A DNA stretch of 64,000 bases from an uncultured Oscillospiraceae bacterium (lineage in GTDB: Bacteria > Bacillota > Clostridia > Oscillospirales > Oscillospiraceae): NCBI GenBank assembly GCA_934573855.1, contig CAKTMF010000003.1, positions 124,001-188,000 on the forward strand, in the 5' to 3' direction. The position numbers and the translations under genes were made by a program. The notes below the pieces were generated by a model, which worked only from the letters and a program-made list of their open reading frames with translations, ran no database searches and was not told where the DNA came from. Numbering within the stretch: position 1 is the first letter of the stretch; every line of letters starts with the position of its first letter. Positions 42,273 through 50,942 of the stretch are shown piece by piece.

Positions 42273-42413
42273 AGCTGGAGAATTGCCGGAGCGGAAATGC
42301 GTTCAGGCAATGAAAAGCACGCGGCCGATACTTGGTGTCTCGGCAAGGGCTTTGAAGAAGCTTGGGCGCATTTCCGCCCGTCAAAACCGTGTGTGTCCTT
42401 GTCAATTGATGGT

Positions 42414-43790
42414 ATGGAAACTTTAAGAAAAAATCAGATATACGAATGTGTGATTGAGGGCTATTCCTCCGAGGGTCACGGCGTGTGCCGAATAGGCGGA
42501 CGGGCCGTATTCGTGCCGAGGACTATCACAGGTGAAACGTGGCGCGTAAGGCTCGTAAAGGTCGGGGCCGCCGCGGTATACGGCAGGGCCGAGGAGCTTA
42601 TCGAGGCCTCCCCTGCCCGCGTTGAGCCGCTTTGTCCCTATTTCGGCAAATGCGGCGGCTGCGATACCTGGCACATGAGCTATGAAGAGGAGCTTCGCTT
42701 CAAGCTCGGACGGGTAAACGACGCTCTGCGGCACATTGGGAAACAGACCGTCGCGGCGAAGAAGATCATCCCGAGCGAGAGCATAACGCGCTATCGCAAC
42801 AAGGGCATATTTGCCGTCGCAGACTCAGGTTCCGGCCCTCTCAGCGGCTTTTACCGTGAACGAAGCCACGACATGATAGAGGTAAAAAGCTGCCTTATCC
42901 AAAGCGAGCTGAGCGACAGGGCCGCCGCGGCCGTCACCGCGTTCATGCGCGGGCGCGGTATCCCCGCCTATGACGAGCAGTCTGGGCGCGGCGCGGTGCG
43001 GCATGTTTTCTCCCGCGTCGCGGTGAACACCGGCGACGCCGTCGCATGTATCGTCGCGAATAGGGGCTTCGGCGCGGACACCCCCGCGCTCGTCTCCGCG
43101 CTTCGTGCCGCCTGCCCAGAACTGACAGGAATAGTCCTGAACATAAACAAGACCCGGGGCAATACCGTGCTTGCCGGTGATTTTTATACGCTTTGGGGCA
43201 AGGCTGAGATACGCGACATTCTTTGCGGCTTTGAGTTTGAGATAGCGCCTCAGGCATTTTTCCAGATAAATCCCCCGCAGGCGGAAAAGCTCTATGCAAA
43301 GGTTGTAGAGTACGCGTTCGAGCGGGACGTGTCGCTCGCGTTCGACCTATACTGCGGCGCGGGCACGATAAGCCTGTGTCTTTCGCGGCACGCGGAAAGG
43401 GTCATCGGCGCGGAGATAGTGCCGGAGGCCATTGAAAACGCGAAGAAAAACGCCGCCGCAAACTGTGTTGAAAACGTGAGCTTCATCTGCGCCGACGCGG
43501 GAACCGCCGCCGAAAGTCTTTCAATATCCGGACTGCGTCCTGACGTCGTCGTGGTCGATCCCCCCAGAAAAGGCATGGATGAGGCCGCAATAGCCGCCGT
43601 TTCATCAATGCGGCCCGAACGGATAGTGTATGTTTCCTGCGGCCCGGCAACGCTCGCAAGGGATATTCTCCGCTTCAACAGCCATGGATATTCACTCGCC
43701 GAGGCCACAGCCGTGGACATGTTTCCCCGGACGAGCCATGTCGAGACGGTCGCTCTTTTGACCCGGCAGGATAGCGGACGGAACAATTAA
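42414..43790 (+). CDS. rlmD: 23S rRNA (uracil-C5)-methyltransferase, RlmD/RumA type
   Basis: 458 residues. N-terminal TRAM domain (YECVIEGYSSEGHGVCRIGG), a 4Fe-4S site CPYFGKCGGCDTWHMSY, SAM motif AFDLYCGAGTISLCLS, VVVDPPRKGMDEAA, and the catalytic cysteine in VYVSCGPATLARD. Methylates a uridine in 23S rRNA (1939-type). The frame is open further upstream into the repeat region, but ATG 42414 gives the family start; its RBS is weak (GATGG). Confidence 0.92.
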   Translation: METLRKNQIYECVIEGYSSEGHGVCRIGGRAVFVPRTITGETWRVRLVKVGAAAVYGRAEELIEASPARVEPLCPYFGKCGGCDTWHMSYEEELRFKLGRVNDALRHIGKQTVAAKKIIPSESITRYRNKGIFAVADSGSGPLSGFYRERSHDMIEVKSCLIQSELSDRAAAAVTAFMRGRGIPAYDEQSGRGAVRHVFSRVAVNTGDAVACIVANRGFGADTPALVSALRAACPELTGIVLNINKTRGNTVLAGDFYTLWGKAEIRDILCGFEFEIAPQAFFQINPPQAEKLYAKVVEYAFERDVSLAFDLYCGAGTISLCLSRHAERVIGAEIVPEAIENAKKNAAANCVENVSFICADAGTAAESLSISGLRPDVVVVDPPRKGMDEAAIAAVSSMRPERIVYVSCGPATLARDILRFNSHGYSLAEATAVDMFPRTSHVETVALLTRQDSGRNN

Positions 43791-43906
43791 TGTATGAGTT
43801 TAATACGGAGAAAGCCAAGTGAACCTACTTCTAAGCGCGTCTGAGTTGCATCTAAAGTATTGTAAGTAAAATCAACTACACAATAAAAGGCGGCAAGTGA
43901 GTAGTT

Positions 43907-44431
43907 ATGAAATATGAAGTTTTCTTTCTAAATAATATACACGATTCTATGGAAATGGTAAATGTTGAACTAGATTCATTTTTGGATTTATTTTGTCAGG
44001 GCTATTTTGATGAATTATCTATAAAGCACGTTATACTGAATTTAGCAAATTGTTTGGAATTACTTGTTAAATATAGATTAGATCAAGAACATTGGACTCT
44101 TACCTTTTCTGACTTAAATAAGGCTAAATATTCAGACTATTTAACAGGCGATTTTACAAGTGTTGATATTAAATCAGGAATTTTAAAGCTAATGAATGTA
44201 TGTGAAGTAGACAATACGTTTGTTGCAAGTATGCATATTTATCAATATAGAAATCGATTAATGCATTATACCTTAAACTGCACATTCGATGAGATAAGAA
44301 AAGATATGGCTAATTCTTTGAAAGAAATAGCAGAGTTTGTTGAGAAAGAAATTATAGAATATTTATCTCAAGAGGCTCAAAAAGATTTTCAGGATTCGAT
44401 AGTTGATTACAGAAAAAAGCGGGCATTTTAA
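43907..44431 (+). CDS. HEPN-like protein on an AT-rich island
   Basis: 174 residues, nearly all helical, no membrane segment. Helix one region ILNLANCLELLVKYRL resembles the start of HEPN domains, and YRNRLMHYT contains R115-N-x3-H120, the R-x4-6-H signature of HEPN RNases. HEPN proteins are often toxins or abortive-infection RNases; no antitoxin (MNT) gene is evident. Base composition is far more AT-rich than the rest of the window, indicating transfer. GGCGGCAAGTGAG precedes the ATG. HEPN assignment is motif-based. Confidence 0.62.
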   Translation: MKYEVFFLNNIHDSMEMVNVELDSFLDLFCQGYFDELSIKHVILNLANCLELLVKYRLDQEHWTLTFSDLNKAKYSDYLTGDFTSVDIKSGILKLMNVCEVDNTFVASMHIYQYRNRLMHYTLNCTFDEIRKDMANSLKEIAEFVEKEIIEYLSQEAQKDFQDSIVDYRKKRAF

Positions 44432-44661
44432 AGAATTTAAAAATATAGTTTTTGCGGAAATGTAGTAATGCCTTTAAATCTGTTGCCTTTCCACCCATGC
44501 AGCAGTGTGAGGGAAAAATGGAGCTATTAGGTTAGATTTTTTAACACGCAGGATACTTAAAGCTTAAGTCCAACTATTTCTAAATGTTTATTTTATGCTT
44601 CAAAGGTCTTACACTGATACAAGCATAGCGTAGCTGGAGATAAAAGAAGGGTTTTGCTATT
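44432..44661. other. AT-rich non-coding stretch between HEPN-like gene and chimeric ORF
   Basis: 230 bases, no ORF with an RBS, no clear promoter. Part of the low-GC island. Confidence 0.4.
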
Positions 44662-46185
44662 ATGGACGGTTTTTCGGAAAAAAGTCTGATTTCTCTCGGT
44701 GATTATTATGTATATGGATTGATAGATCCCAGAACAAACCAGTTTTTTTATATTGGTAAAGGCACTGGGAACAGAGTTTTTGAACACGAAAAAGAAAGTA
44801 TCCACAGCCCAAACAGTGAAAAATTAAAATTAAAAACTATCTCTGAGATTAAGTCTCTTGGATTATCTGACCATTTTACATACGGGCGGCTGATCCGCTT
44901 CACGCTGCCGTCGATCGGCATGATGATCTTTACGTCGATATACAGCGTGGTCGACGGCTTCTTCGTGTCCAACTTTGCGGGCAAAACGCCGTTCGCGGCG
45001 CTCAATCTGATATTCCCGTTTCTGATGATACTGTCGACCGTCGGCTTTATGTTCGGCACAGGCGGCTCGGCGATCGTTGCAAAAACCTTCGGCGAGGGCG
45101 ACGCGGACAAGGGCAATGAGTATTTCTCACTGTTTGTCTATGTCACGGCGGCGGTCGGCGTTGTGTTCGCCGCGCTCGGCATTGCGTTTATACGTCCCAT
45201 CGCGGCGCTGCTTGGCGCGGAGGGCGAAATGCTGGAAAACGCGGTCGTCTACGCGCGTATCATACTGCTTGCGCTGCCGTTCAATGTTCTGCAGCTCCTT
45301 TTCCAGTCGTTTTGCGTTACGGCCGAAAAGCCCAGGATGGGTCTGACGGTCACAATGCTCTCCGGCTTTACCAACATGATACTCGACGCGATACTCGTCA
45401 TGTCGCTGCCGCAGGAGTACAAGCTTGCCGGCGCGGCGGCTGCAACGGCATTGAGCCAGACTGTAGGCGGCGCAGTGCCGCTCGTATACTTTGCGCGCGA
45501 CAACGACAGCATACTCAGGCTCGACAGGACCAGACTGTACGGAAAAGCGATACTCAAGGCCTGCACCAACGGTTCGTCCGAGTTTATGAGCAACATCGCA
45601 ATGAGCCTTGTCGGTATGCTGTACAACATCCAGCTCCTCAAGTACGCCGGCGAGGACGGCGTGGCGGCATACGGCGTGATGATGTATGTCAGCATGATAT
45701 TCTCGGCGGCCTTCATCGGATATTCGATAGGCACCGCGCCGATAGTCGGCTATCACGACGGGGCGAAAAATTACAGCGAATTGCATGGAATGCTCAAGAA
45801 GAGCCTCATCCTAATAGGTTCGTTCGGTGTGGCAATGGTCATCTCCGCAGAGCTGCTCGCGGAGCCTCTTGCAAGGATATTCGTTAGCTACGATGCGGAG
45901 CTTATGGAAATGACTGTCTCCGGCTTTCGCATATTCGCGCTTTCATTCTTCTTCATGGGATATGCGATCTACAGCTCTGGCTTCTTCACCGCGCTGAACG
46001 ACGGCGTTACGTCGGCTGTGATCTCTTTCCTGAGAACACTCGTTTTTGAGGTAGCCGCAGTTATACTCCTGCCGCTCATATTGGGTATAGACGGCGTGTG
46101 GATGGCCATAGTGGTCGCGGAAGTCATGGCTGTGGTTTTTTCGGTGATATTTCTTGTCGCCAAGCGCGGCAAGTACCATTATTGA
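44662..46185 (+). CDS. Chimeric ORF: truncated GIY-YIG domain fused in frame to a MATE efflux transporter
   Basis: 507 residues of two origins. Residues 1-67 are AT-rich and match the start of LEM-3-like GIY-YIG nucleases (DYYVYGLIDPRTNQFFYIGKG, then NSEKLKLKTISEIK); normal members continue for roughly 200 more residues, which are absent. From L68 (LSDHFTYGRLIRFTLPSIGM) it is a GC-rich, full-length MATE antiporter with twelve membrane segments (VVDGFFVSNF, GFMFGTGGSA, GIDGVWMA). The MATE's own start codon is not visible at the joint near 44860-44870, so expression would depend on the foreign start at 44662 (AGAAGGG upstream). It may be a real fusion or an assembly joint. Confidence 0.8.
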   Translation: MDGFSEKSLISLGDYYVYGLIDPRTNQFFYIGKGTGNRVFEHEKESIHSPNSEKLKLKTISEIKSLGLSDHFTYGRLIRFTLPSIGMMIFTSIYSVVDGFFVSNFAGKTPFAALNLIFPFLMILSTVGFMFGTGGSAIVAKTFGEGDADKGNEYFSLFVYVTAAVGVVFAALGIAFIRPIAALLGAEGEMLENAVVYARIILLALPFNVLQLLFQSFCVTAEKPRMGLTVTMLSGFTNMILDAILVMSLPQEYKLAGAAAATALSQTVGGAVPLVYFARDNDSILRLDRTRLYGKAILKACTNGSSEFMSNIAMSLVGMLYNIQLLKYAGEDGVAAYGVMMYVSMIFSAAFIGYSIGTAPIVGYHDGAKNYSELHGMLKKSLILIGSFGVAMVISAELLAEPLARIFVSYDAELMEMTVSGFRIFALSFFFMGYAIYSSGFFTALNDGVTSAVISFLRTLVFEVAAVILLPLILGIDGVWMAIVVAEVMAVVFSVIFLVAKRGKYHY

Positions 46186-46186
46186 A

Positions 46187-47143
46187 ATGAGAAAATATAT
46201 AGCGACTTTTTTGTGTATATCCGCCCTGCTGCTCTCAGGGTGCGCCAGTACGACTGTCGGCTCTCCCTTGCCGTCAGGACCCGTTTCCGCAGAGACTCCC
46301 GCCCCGGCGCCGGAGACGCCCGCGGAGACTGAGCCTCCGCATACTCAGGAATCCGGTACCGAGACTCCCCCGGTCGGGGCCGGCGCTTCACTCCCCTGCC
46401 GTGAGCCGGATGACGGTGATCTCGTCAGAGTCCGTGACTATATACCCGATATCATTTCCGACCTGCGTTACGCTTCGGCGGAAAATTTCACCGGTGAAAG
46501 GATCTATTCCTTTGACGAGGCGTGGCTGCGCTATGGCACGGTGAAAAAGCTCGCCAATGTTCAGAACGAGCTGAAGGACATCGGGCTGTGCCTGAAGCTC
46601 TGGGACGCATTTCGTCCCGTCGAGGCACAGTTCGGGCTGTGGGAGGTCTGCCCGGACCCGGTCTATGTCGCCGACCCGAGAAACGGCTACAGCTCGCACA
46701 GCCGCGGAAATACCGTCGACGTGACCCTTGTCGCGTCTGACGGCTCGGCGGTAGCTATGCCGTCGGAGTTTGACGATTTTTCCGCTCTCGCGGACCGTGA
46801 CTACAGTGACTGCACTCAAGAGGCCGAGGAAAACGCGGCGCTCCTTGAAAAGTGCATGAGTGAAAACGGCTTTGTTCCGTACAGCGGCGAGTGGTGGCAC
46901 TTCTCGGATAGCGAGACATATCCCGTGGAACAGGCCTTCACGCCTGTGGAGGCGTTTATAGGCCGCACGGACTGCCGAGAGTTCATCACTCTGCGCGAAA
47001 AGGCGGACACCGGCGCCGAAGCGGTCACTACCATCCCCGTCGGGGAAACATTCACCGTCCACGCCGTCAGCGGAGACTTTTATTACGTCGAATATAACGG
47101 CGCGTGGGGCTTTGTACTCAGGGACTACGCCGCTGCGGAATGA
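46187..47143 (+). CDS. VanX/DdpX-like D-Ala-D-Ala dipeptidase lipoprotein with SH3-like domain
   Basis: 318 residues. Signal peptide with lipobox LLLSGC; Pro/Glu/Thr-rich linker to about 75; VanX-type zinc dipeptidase domain with SSHSRGNTVDVTLV (the SxHxxGxxxD motif) and GEWWHFSD (catalytic Glu and zinc His); then a C-terminal SH3b-type segment (ITLREKADTGAEAVTTIPVG to GAWGFVLRD). Acts outside the cell, probably in peptidoglycan dipeptide turnover; resistance to vancomycin is not implied because no vanH or vanA is nearby. Starts one base after the MATE stop. Confidence 0.88.
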   Translation: MRKYIATFLCISALLLSGCASTTVGSPLPSGPVSAETPAPAPETPAETEPPHTQESGTETPPVGAGASLPCREPDDGDLVRVRDYIPDIISDLRYASAENFTGERIYSFDEAWLRYGTVKKLANVQNELKDIGLCLKLWDAFRPVEAQFGLWEVCPDPVYVADPRNGYSSHSRGNTVDVTLVASDGSAVAMPSEFDDFSALADRDYSDCTQEAEENAALLEKCMSENGFVPYSGEWWHFSDSETYPVEQAFTPVEAFIGRTDCREFITLREKADTGAEAVTTIPVGETFTVHAVSGDFYYVEYNGAWGFVLRDYAAAE

Positions 47144-47146
47144 TAC

Positions 47147-47698
47147 TCAGCGTATACGTTTGTACTGTGTGCCGTCTCTGCGAAGCAGTCCCTCGCCGAG
47201 CATGTCGCGGCGTATGGAGCAATAGTCCTCGTTTATCCCGGCGATGATCTCGCTCAGCTCCTTTTCGCTGTATACCCGTCCGAACTCGAACTTTTTCACG
47301 ATCTCCTCATAGCATATGAGCTTCTTTTTTCTCTGCGCCGGTATCTGTTTGAGCTTTCCATCCTCGAAAAACGTAGAGATGACGCGGCGGCGGTACTGCG
47401 CCTCACGGGCAGCCTGTATATCCTCCTCCGGCGCTCCGACGGAAATAAGGTCGCAGAGCCTTTCGCTGATGAGCTTTTTGTTGAGCGAGTAGACGGAATA
47501 ATACTGCTCCCTGTGAGACTCCACAAGTCCGGCCTCCTCCAGCTTTTTCATATGGAACGATACCGTCGACGCGGTGAGTCCGAGCCTCTCGGCAATAAGC
47601 TCCGCATAAGCCTCCCCATCCATAAGCCCGGCCACGATCTGAAGCCTTGACTTATCTGACAGGCATTTGAAAATGCGGACGCTTTCCTCCTGTGTCAT
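47147..47698 (-). CDS. ArsR-family regulator with C-terminal DUF2087
   Basis: 183 residues. N-terminal winged helix (KCLSDKSRLQIVAGLMDG, then STVSFHMKKLEEAGLV) of the ArsR type without the metal-site cysteines, followed by a DUF2087 domain (KKKLICYEEIVKKFEFGRVYSEKELSEII and CSIRRDMLGEGLLRRDGTQYKR). The signal is unknown. ATG 47698 has GGGAGGAAG six bases upstream. Lies divergent from secG and convergent with the VanX-like gene with only three bases between stops. Confidence 0.85.
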   Translation of the reverse strand: MTQEESVRIFKCLSDKSRLQIVAGLMDGEAYAELIAERLGLTASTVSFHMKKLEEAGLVESHREQYYSVYSLNKKLISERLCDLISVGAPEEDIQAAREAQYRRRVISTFFEDGKLKQIPAQRKKKLICYEEIVKKFEFGRVYSEKELSEIIAGINEDYCSIRRDMLGEGLLRRDGTQYKRIR

Positions 47699-47813
47699 AA
47701 TGCTTCCTCCCTGTTTTTGAAGCTTTGATTTGATGTACATCTAACCAAATAATACTTCTTTGAGTCCCTTTTTTCAAGAATTTATTTCGACTGTGATGAA
47801 AATAAAAAAGCAC

Positions 47814-47842
47814 TTGAATTGTGCCGCTTATTATGTTACACT
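47814..47842 (+). promoter_or_regulatory. Promoter for secG
   Basis: TTGAAT (47814-47819), 17-base spacer, TACACT (47837-47842). A second -10-like TATAAT at 47861-47866 lacks a matching -35. Confidence 0.6.
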
Positions 47843-47886
47843 GTCAAAGCTGTAGTTTTGTATAATCGTCGAAAGGATTGAAATAA

Positions 47887-48120
47887 ATGTCTGCACTTAC
47901 CATCATCTTTACAATTCTTCAGGTCCTCTCCGGTCTCGCAGTCACCGTCATCGTTCTCATGCAGAGCGGCAAGAGCGCAGGTCTCGGCGCTGTCGCAGGC
48001 GGAGCGGATACTTTCCTCTCCAAGGGCAAGGCAAAGTCCCTTGACGAGAAGCTCGCGAAGGCGACCAAGTGGTTTGCACTGGCATTCGTGCTGCTCACTC
48101 TCGTACTCAACCTTATCTGA
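47887..48120 (+). CDS. secG: Preprotein translocase subunit SecG
   Basis: 77 residues, two transmembrane helices with the family's short loop between them (VLMQSGKSAGLGAVAGGAD, including the conserved QSGKxxGLG). Part of SecYEG. GAAAGGATTG is the RBS. Followed by two hairpins, the first a strong terminator. Confidence 0.94.
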   Translation: MSALTIIFTILQVLSGLAVTVIVLMQSGKSAGLGAVAGGADTFLSKGKAKSLDEKLAKATKWFALAFVLLTLVLNLI

Positions 48121-48127
48121 AACCGGC

Positions 48128-48158
48128 AAAGGCCCCACATGCTCAGTGTGGGGCCTTT
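48128..48158. terminator. Terminator after secG
   Basis: 12-bp stem (48128-48139 with 48147-48158), then TTTTA. Confidence 0.88.
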
Positions 48159-48170
48159 TACTGTTAATAA

Positions 48171-48208
48171 AACCGCTTATCGGACGAAGGGTCCGTAAGC
48201 GGTTTTTT
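48171..48208. terminator. Second, bidirectional terminator
   Basis: AACCGCTTA/TAAGCGGTT with inner CGGAC/GTCCG, followed by TTTTTT on +; also ends the minus-strand ArsC-like gene. Confidence 0.85.
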
Positions 48209-48217
48209 GTTATTCGG

Positions 48218-48550
48218 TCACTCCCAGCCCTTCCAGACCTCGGGGCAATAGCCCACGGTGGCCTGTTTTCCGTTGCGGACGATGGGAGTCTTTATCAGAT
48301 AGGGTATCTCAAAAAGCTTCTCCAGCTTCGCGTCGGCGGAGGCAAGATACTCAACGAGCGGGTAAGCCTCGTCGGAAGTGTCGATCATCGCCTTGAGGCC
48401 CACGGCGTTTCTGACGGAGTTCAGCTCTCCCCTGCTCATGCCGTATTTCAATACGTCAATGAACTGGTACTTTATCCTGCGCTCCTTGAAGTACCGCTCC
48501 GCCTTCTTAGTGTCAAAGCATTTGCTTTTGCCGAATATCTGTATATTCAT
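48218..48550 (-). CDS. ArsC/Spx-family thioredoxin-fold protein
   Basis: 110 residues with the ArsC-like fold: MNIQIFGKSKCFDTKKAERYF (single cysteine where ArsC has its reactive Cys), VNDVLKYGMS-like second strand, and LIKTPIVRNGKQATVGYCPEVWKGW with the conserved cis-Pro. Neither the arsenate reductase CxxxR set nor the Spx CxxC is complete, so function is open. Ten bases after rnj stops upstream on the same strand; probably read through from it. Confidence 0.82.
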   Translation of the reverse strand: MNIQIFGKSKCFDTKKAERYFKERRIKYQFIDVLKYGMSRGELNSVRNAVGLKAMIDTSDEAYPLVEYLASADAKLEKLFEIPYLIKTPIVRNGKQATVGYCPEVWKGWE

Positions 48551-48559
48551 GGGCGCACC

Positions 48560-50218
48560 TTAGATCTCGCTTATCACGGGGAGGATCATTGGACTGCGGC
48601 GCATGGTCTTGTAAAGATAGCCGGAGAGATTCGACTTGACCTTGCTTTTTATCGCCGTCCAGTCTGTGATACGCTGCATTTCGCAGGCGTCGGTCGTCTC
48701 AAGCACGACCCGCTTGAGTTCTTCCATGAGCGCCTCGGCTTCCTTTACATATATAAAGCCTCTGGTAACTATCTCCGGCTCGCCGATAAGGACATGCTCC
48801 TCGACAGAGTAGGGCATGACGACGACGATCATTCCGTCCTCGGCAAGATGCCGGCGGTCGCGCATGACGACGCTGCCGACGTCGCCGACGCCGCTGCCGT
48901 CAACAAGCACCGCACCTGCGGGTACAGTATCTTCGCACTTTATGCCCTTTTTGGTTACCTCAATGACCGCTCCGTTTTCGCCGATGACCACGTTCTTCGG
49001 CTGCACGCCCATCATGCGGCCCAGCTCCGCGTGCTTTACGAGCATTCTGTACTCGCCGTGTACGGGGATGAAATATTTGGGCTTGGTGAGCGCCAGCATC
49101 ATCTTCTGCTCCTCCTGAGAGGCGTGGCCTGAGACATGCAGGTCGGTGTGGCGGTCGTAAATGACCTCCGCACCCTTGTGGAACAGCTCGTCGATAACGC
49201 GGCTTATCATGTTTTCGTTTCCCGGAATGGCAGAAGCGGATATGATGACACGGTCGCCCGCGTCGACGTTTATCTGCTTATGCTCCGAAAAAGCCATGCG
49301 GTACAGCGCGGACATGGTCTCGCCCTGACTGCCGGTAGAGATGATGACTGTCTTGCTGCGTGGAAGCTTATTTATCTTGTCAATGTCCACCATTACGTCC
49401 TCGGGGATATCTACATAGCCCAGTACGGACGCGACGTGCAGGACGTTTTCCATGCTGCGCCCGGTGATACCGACCTTGCGTCCGTATTTTGACGCAACGT
49501 TTATTATCTGCTGAAGGCGGTGAACGTTTGAAGCGAAGGTGGTGATGATGATACGCTTGTCACAGCCCATGAAGAGCTTATCGAAGCTCTCCCCCACCTT
49601 GCGTTCGGAATCCGAGTGGCCGGCCTTTTCAACGTTCGTGGAATCGCTGAGCAGGGCAAGCACGCCCTCGTTCCCAAGCTGTCCGAGGCGCGCGATGTCT
49701 ATCATGCCGCCGGAGATAGGCGTAACGTCTATTTTGAAGTCTCCGGTATGGATGACCGTGCCGATGGGCGTGCGTATCGCCAGCGCAACGGAGTCGGGAA
49801 TGCTGTGGTTCACATGAATGAACTCTATGGTAAAGCAGCCCAGCCGGAAGCACGAGCCGGTCTTTTTCGTGAATATCTGCGTATTGTAGAGGAGGTCATG
49901 CTCCTCAAGCTTCAGCTCCACCAGCGCGGCGGTCAGCGGCGTCGTGTAGATGGGGACGTCAAGCTCACGCAGTACATACGGGACGGCGCCGATATGGTCC
50001 TCATGTCCATGGGTCAAGATGATACCGCGCACGCGCTCCGCATTGGCCTTGAGGTAGCTGATATCGGGAAGCACGATGTCGATACCGTACATATCCTCAT
50101 CAGGAAAGCCCATGCCGCAGTCAACGACAATGATGTCGCTTCCGAACTCATAGGCCGTCATATTCTTGCCTATTTCGCCAAGTCCCCCAAGGGGAATGAT
50201 TTTCAATTTTGATACCAT
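48560..50218 (-). CDS. rnj: Ribonuclease J
   Basis: 552-residue metallo-beta-lactamase/beta-CASP RNase acting in mRNA decay and 5' end maturation. Motifs: LGGLGEIGKNM at the N-terminus, GHEDHIGAVP zinc site, VNHSIPDS, HTGDFKID, ISTGSQGE, and a HVSGHASQEE motif in the beta-CASP region, then a C-terminal dimer domain. ATG 50218 is selected because ATGGAGATA gives a suitable Shine-Dalgarno. Confidence 0.95.
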   Translation of the reverse strand: MVSKLKIIPLGGLGEIGKNMTAYEFGSDIIVVDCGMGFPDEDMYGIDIVLPDISYLKANAERVRGIILTHGHEDHIGAVPYVLRELDVPIYTTPLTAALVELKLEEHDLLYNTQIFTKKTGSCFRLGCFTIEFIHVNHSIPDSVALAIRTPIGTVIHTGDFKIDVTPISGGMIDIARLGQLGNEGVLALLSDSTNVEKAGHSDSERKVGESFDKLFMGCDKRIIITTFASNVHRLQQIINVASKYGRKVGITGRSMENVLHVASVLGYVDIPEDVMVDIDKINKLPRSKTVIISTGSQGETMSALYRMAFSEHKQINVDAGDRVIISASAIPGNENMISRVIDELFHKGAEVIYDRHTDLHVSGHASQEEQKMMLALTKPKYFIPVHGEYRMLVKHAELGRMMGVQPKNVVIGENGAVIEVTKKGIKCEDTVPAGAVLVDGSGVGDVGSVVMRDRRHLAEDGMIVVVMPYSVEEHVLIGEPEIVTRGFIYVKEAEALMEELKRVVLETTDACEMQRITDWTAIKSKVKSNLSGYLYKTMRRSPMILPVISEI

Positions 50219-50319
50219 ATTATCTCCATTTTTCAAAGAATTGCCGATAAACCGGCCAAAAAGTATGTAGCCTTTTATTTATTCCCTTGCAGGATTATAC
50301 CCGAAATCAGCGTTTTATA

Positions 50320-50919
50320 TCACATCTCCGTGCGTCCGTCAAGAGCGCGGTTGAGCGTCGCATCGTCGGTAAACTCAAGATTCGATCCGACGGGGATACC
50401 GTAGGCAAGCCTCGTGACCTTTATATCAAAGGGCTTGAGAAGGCGTGAAATGTACATGGCCGTCGCCTCGCCCTCGGTGTCGGGATTGGTGGCCATGATG
50501 ACCTCCTCGACCTCCGGCTCGGCCGCGCGGACAAGAAGCTCCTTTATGCGTATGTCGTCAGGCCCGACGTGGCTCATGGGCGACAGCACGCCGTGCAGTA
50601 CATGGTAAAGTCCGTTATACTCATGTCCGCGCTCAATGCTGAGGACGTCGCGCGGCTCAGACACGACGCAGATAATGCTCCTGTCTCGTCTGTCGCTGGC
50701 GCAGATGGGGCATATCTCGTCCTCGGTCAGGTTCTGGCATATTTTGCAGCAGCGGACGTTGTTCTTCGCCTCGATAACCGCCGCGGCAAAGGATTTGGCC
50801 TCGGCCTCAGGCAGACCGAGGATATAGAACGCAAGGCGCTGCGCGCTCTTTCTCCCAACGCCGGGGAGAGAGGCAAATTTGTCGATAAGATTTTCAAGGG
50901 ATGAGGGGAAAAATGACAT
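50320..50919 (-). CDS. recR: Recombination mediator RecR
   Basis: 199 residues: helix-hairpin-helix (FASLPGVGRKSAQRLAFYIL), C4 zinc finger (CCKICQNLTEDEICPIC), Toprim domain (SIICVVSEPRDVLSIERGHEY, ATNPDTEGEATAMYI), and the YGIPVGSNLEFTDDATL end. ATG 50919 follows GGAGAATATCT. Works with RecF/RecO at gaps. The expected partner gene yaaK (ebfC) or dnaX is not next to it. Confidence 0.95.
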   Translation of the reverse strand: MSFFPSSLENLIDKFASLPGVGRKSAQRLAFYILGLPEAEAKSFAAAVIEAKNNVRCCKICQNLTEDEICPICASDRRDRSIICVVSEPRDVLSIERGHEYNGLYHVLHGVLSPMSHVGPDDIRIKELLVRAAEPEVEEVIMATNPDTEGEATAMYISRLLKPFDIKVTRLAYGIPVGSNLEFTDDATLNRALDGRTEM

Positions 50920-50942
50920 AGATATTCTCCGTAAGGAAGCGT

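Larger units (their letters stand above)
41833..42413. other. 581-base intergenic region holding two repeat units
   Basis: No credible gene. Several frames are open across it only because the two repeats read through. Left part 41833-41957 is AT-rich; the rest consists of the two repeat units listed separately, a linker, and about 140 bases before rlmD. Confidence 0.65.

Noticed and set aside
41900..42300. Insertion sequence remnant
   Set aside because: No transposase fragment and no flanking target duplication; kept only as a repeat of unknown type.
41811..42405. Several overlapping 90-130 codon frames across the intergenic repeats
   Set aside because: They exist in both strands because the repeat body has few stops; no RBS, no domain, and both copies differ in frame-changing ways.
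46187..47143. Vancomycin resistance determinant
   Set aside because: VanX-like enzyme is exported and no vanH, vanA/B or vanRS genes are present.
47861..47866. Second secG promoter at TATAAT
   Set aside because: No acceptable -35 at 16-18 bases; the upstream pair at 47814-47842 is better.
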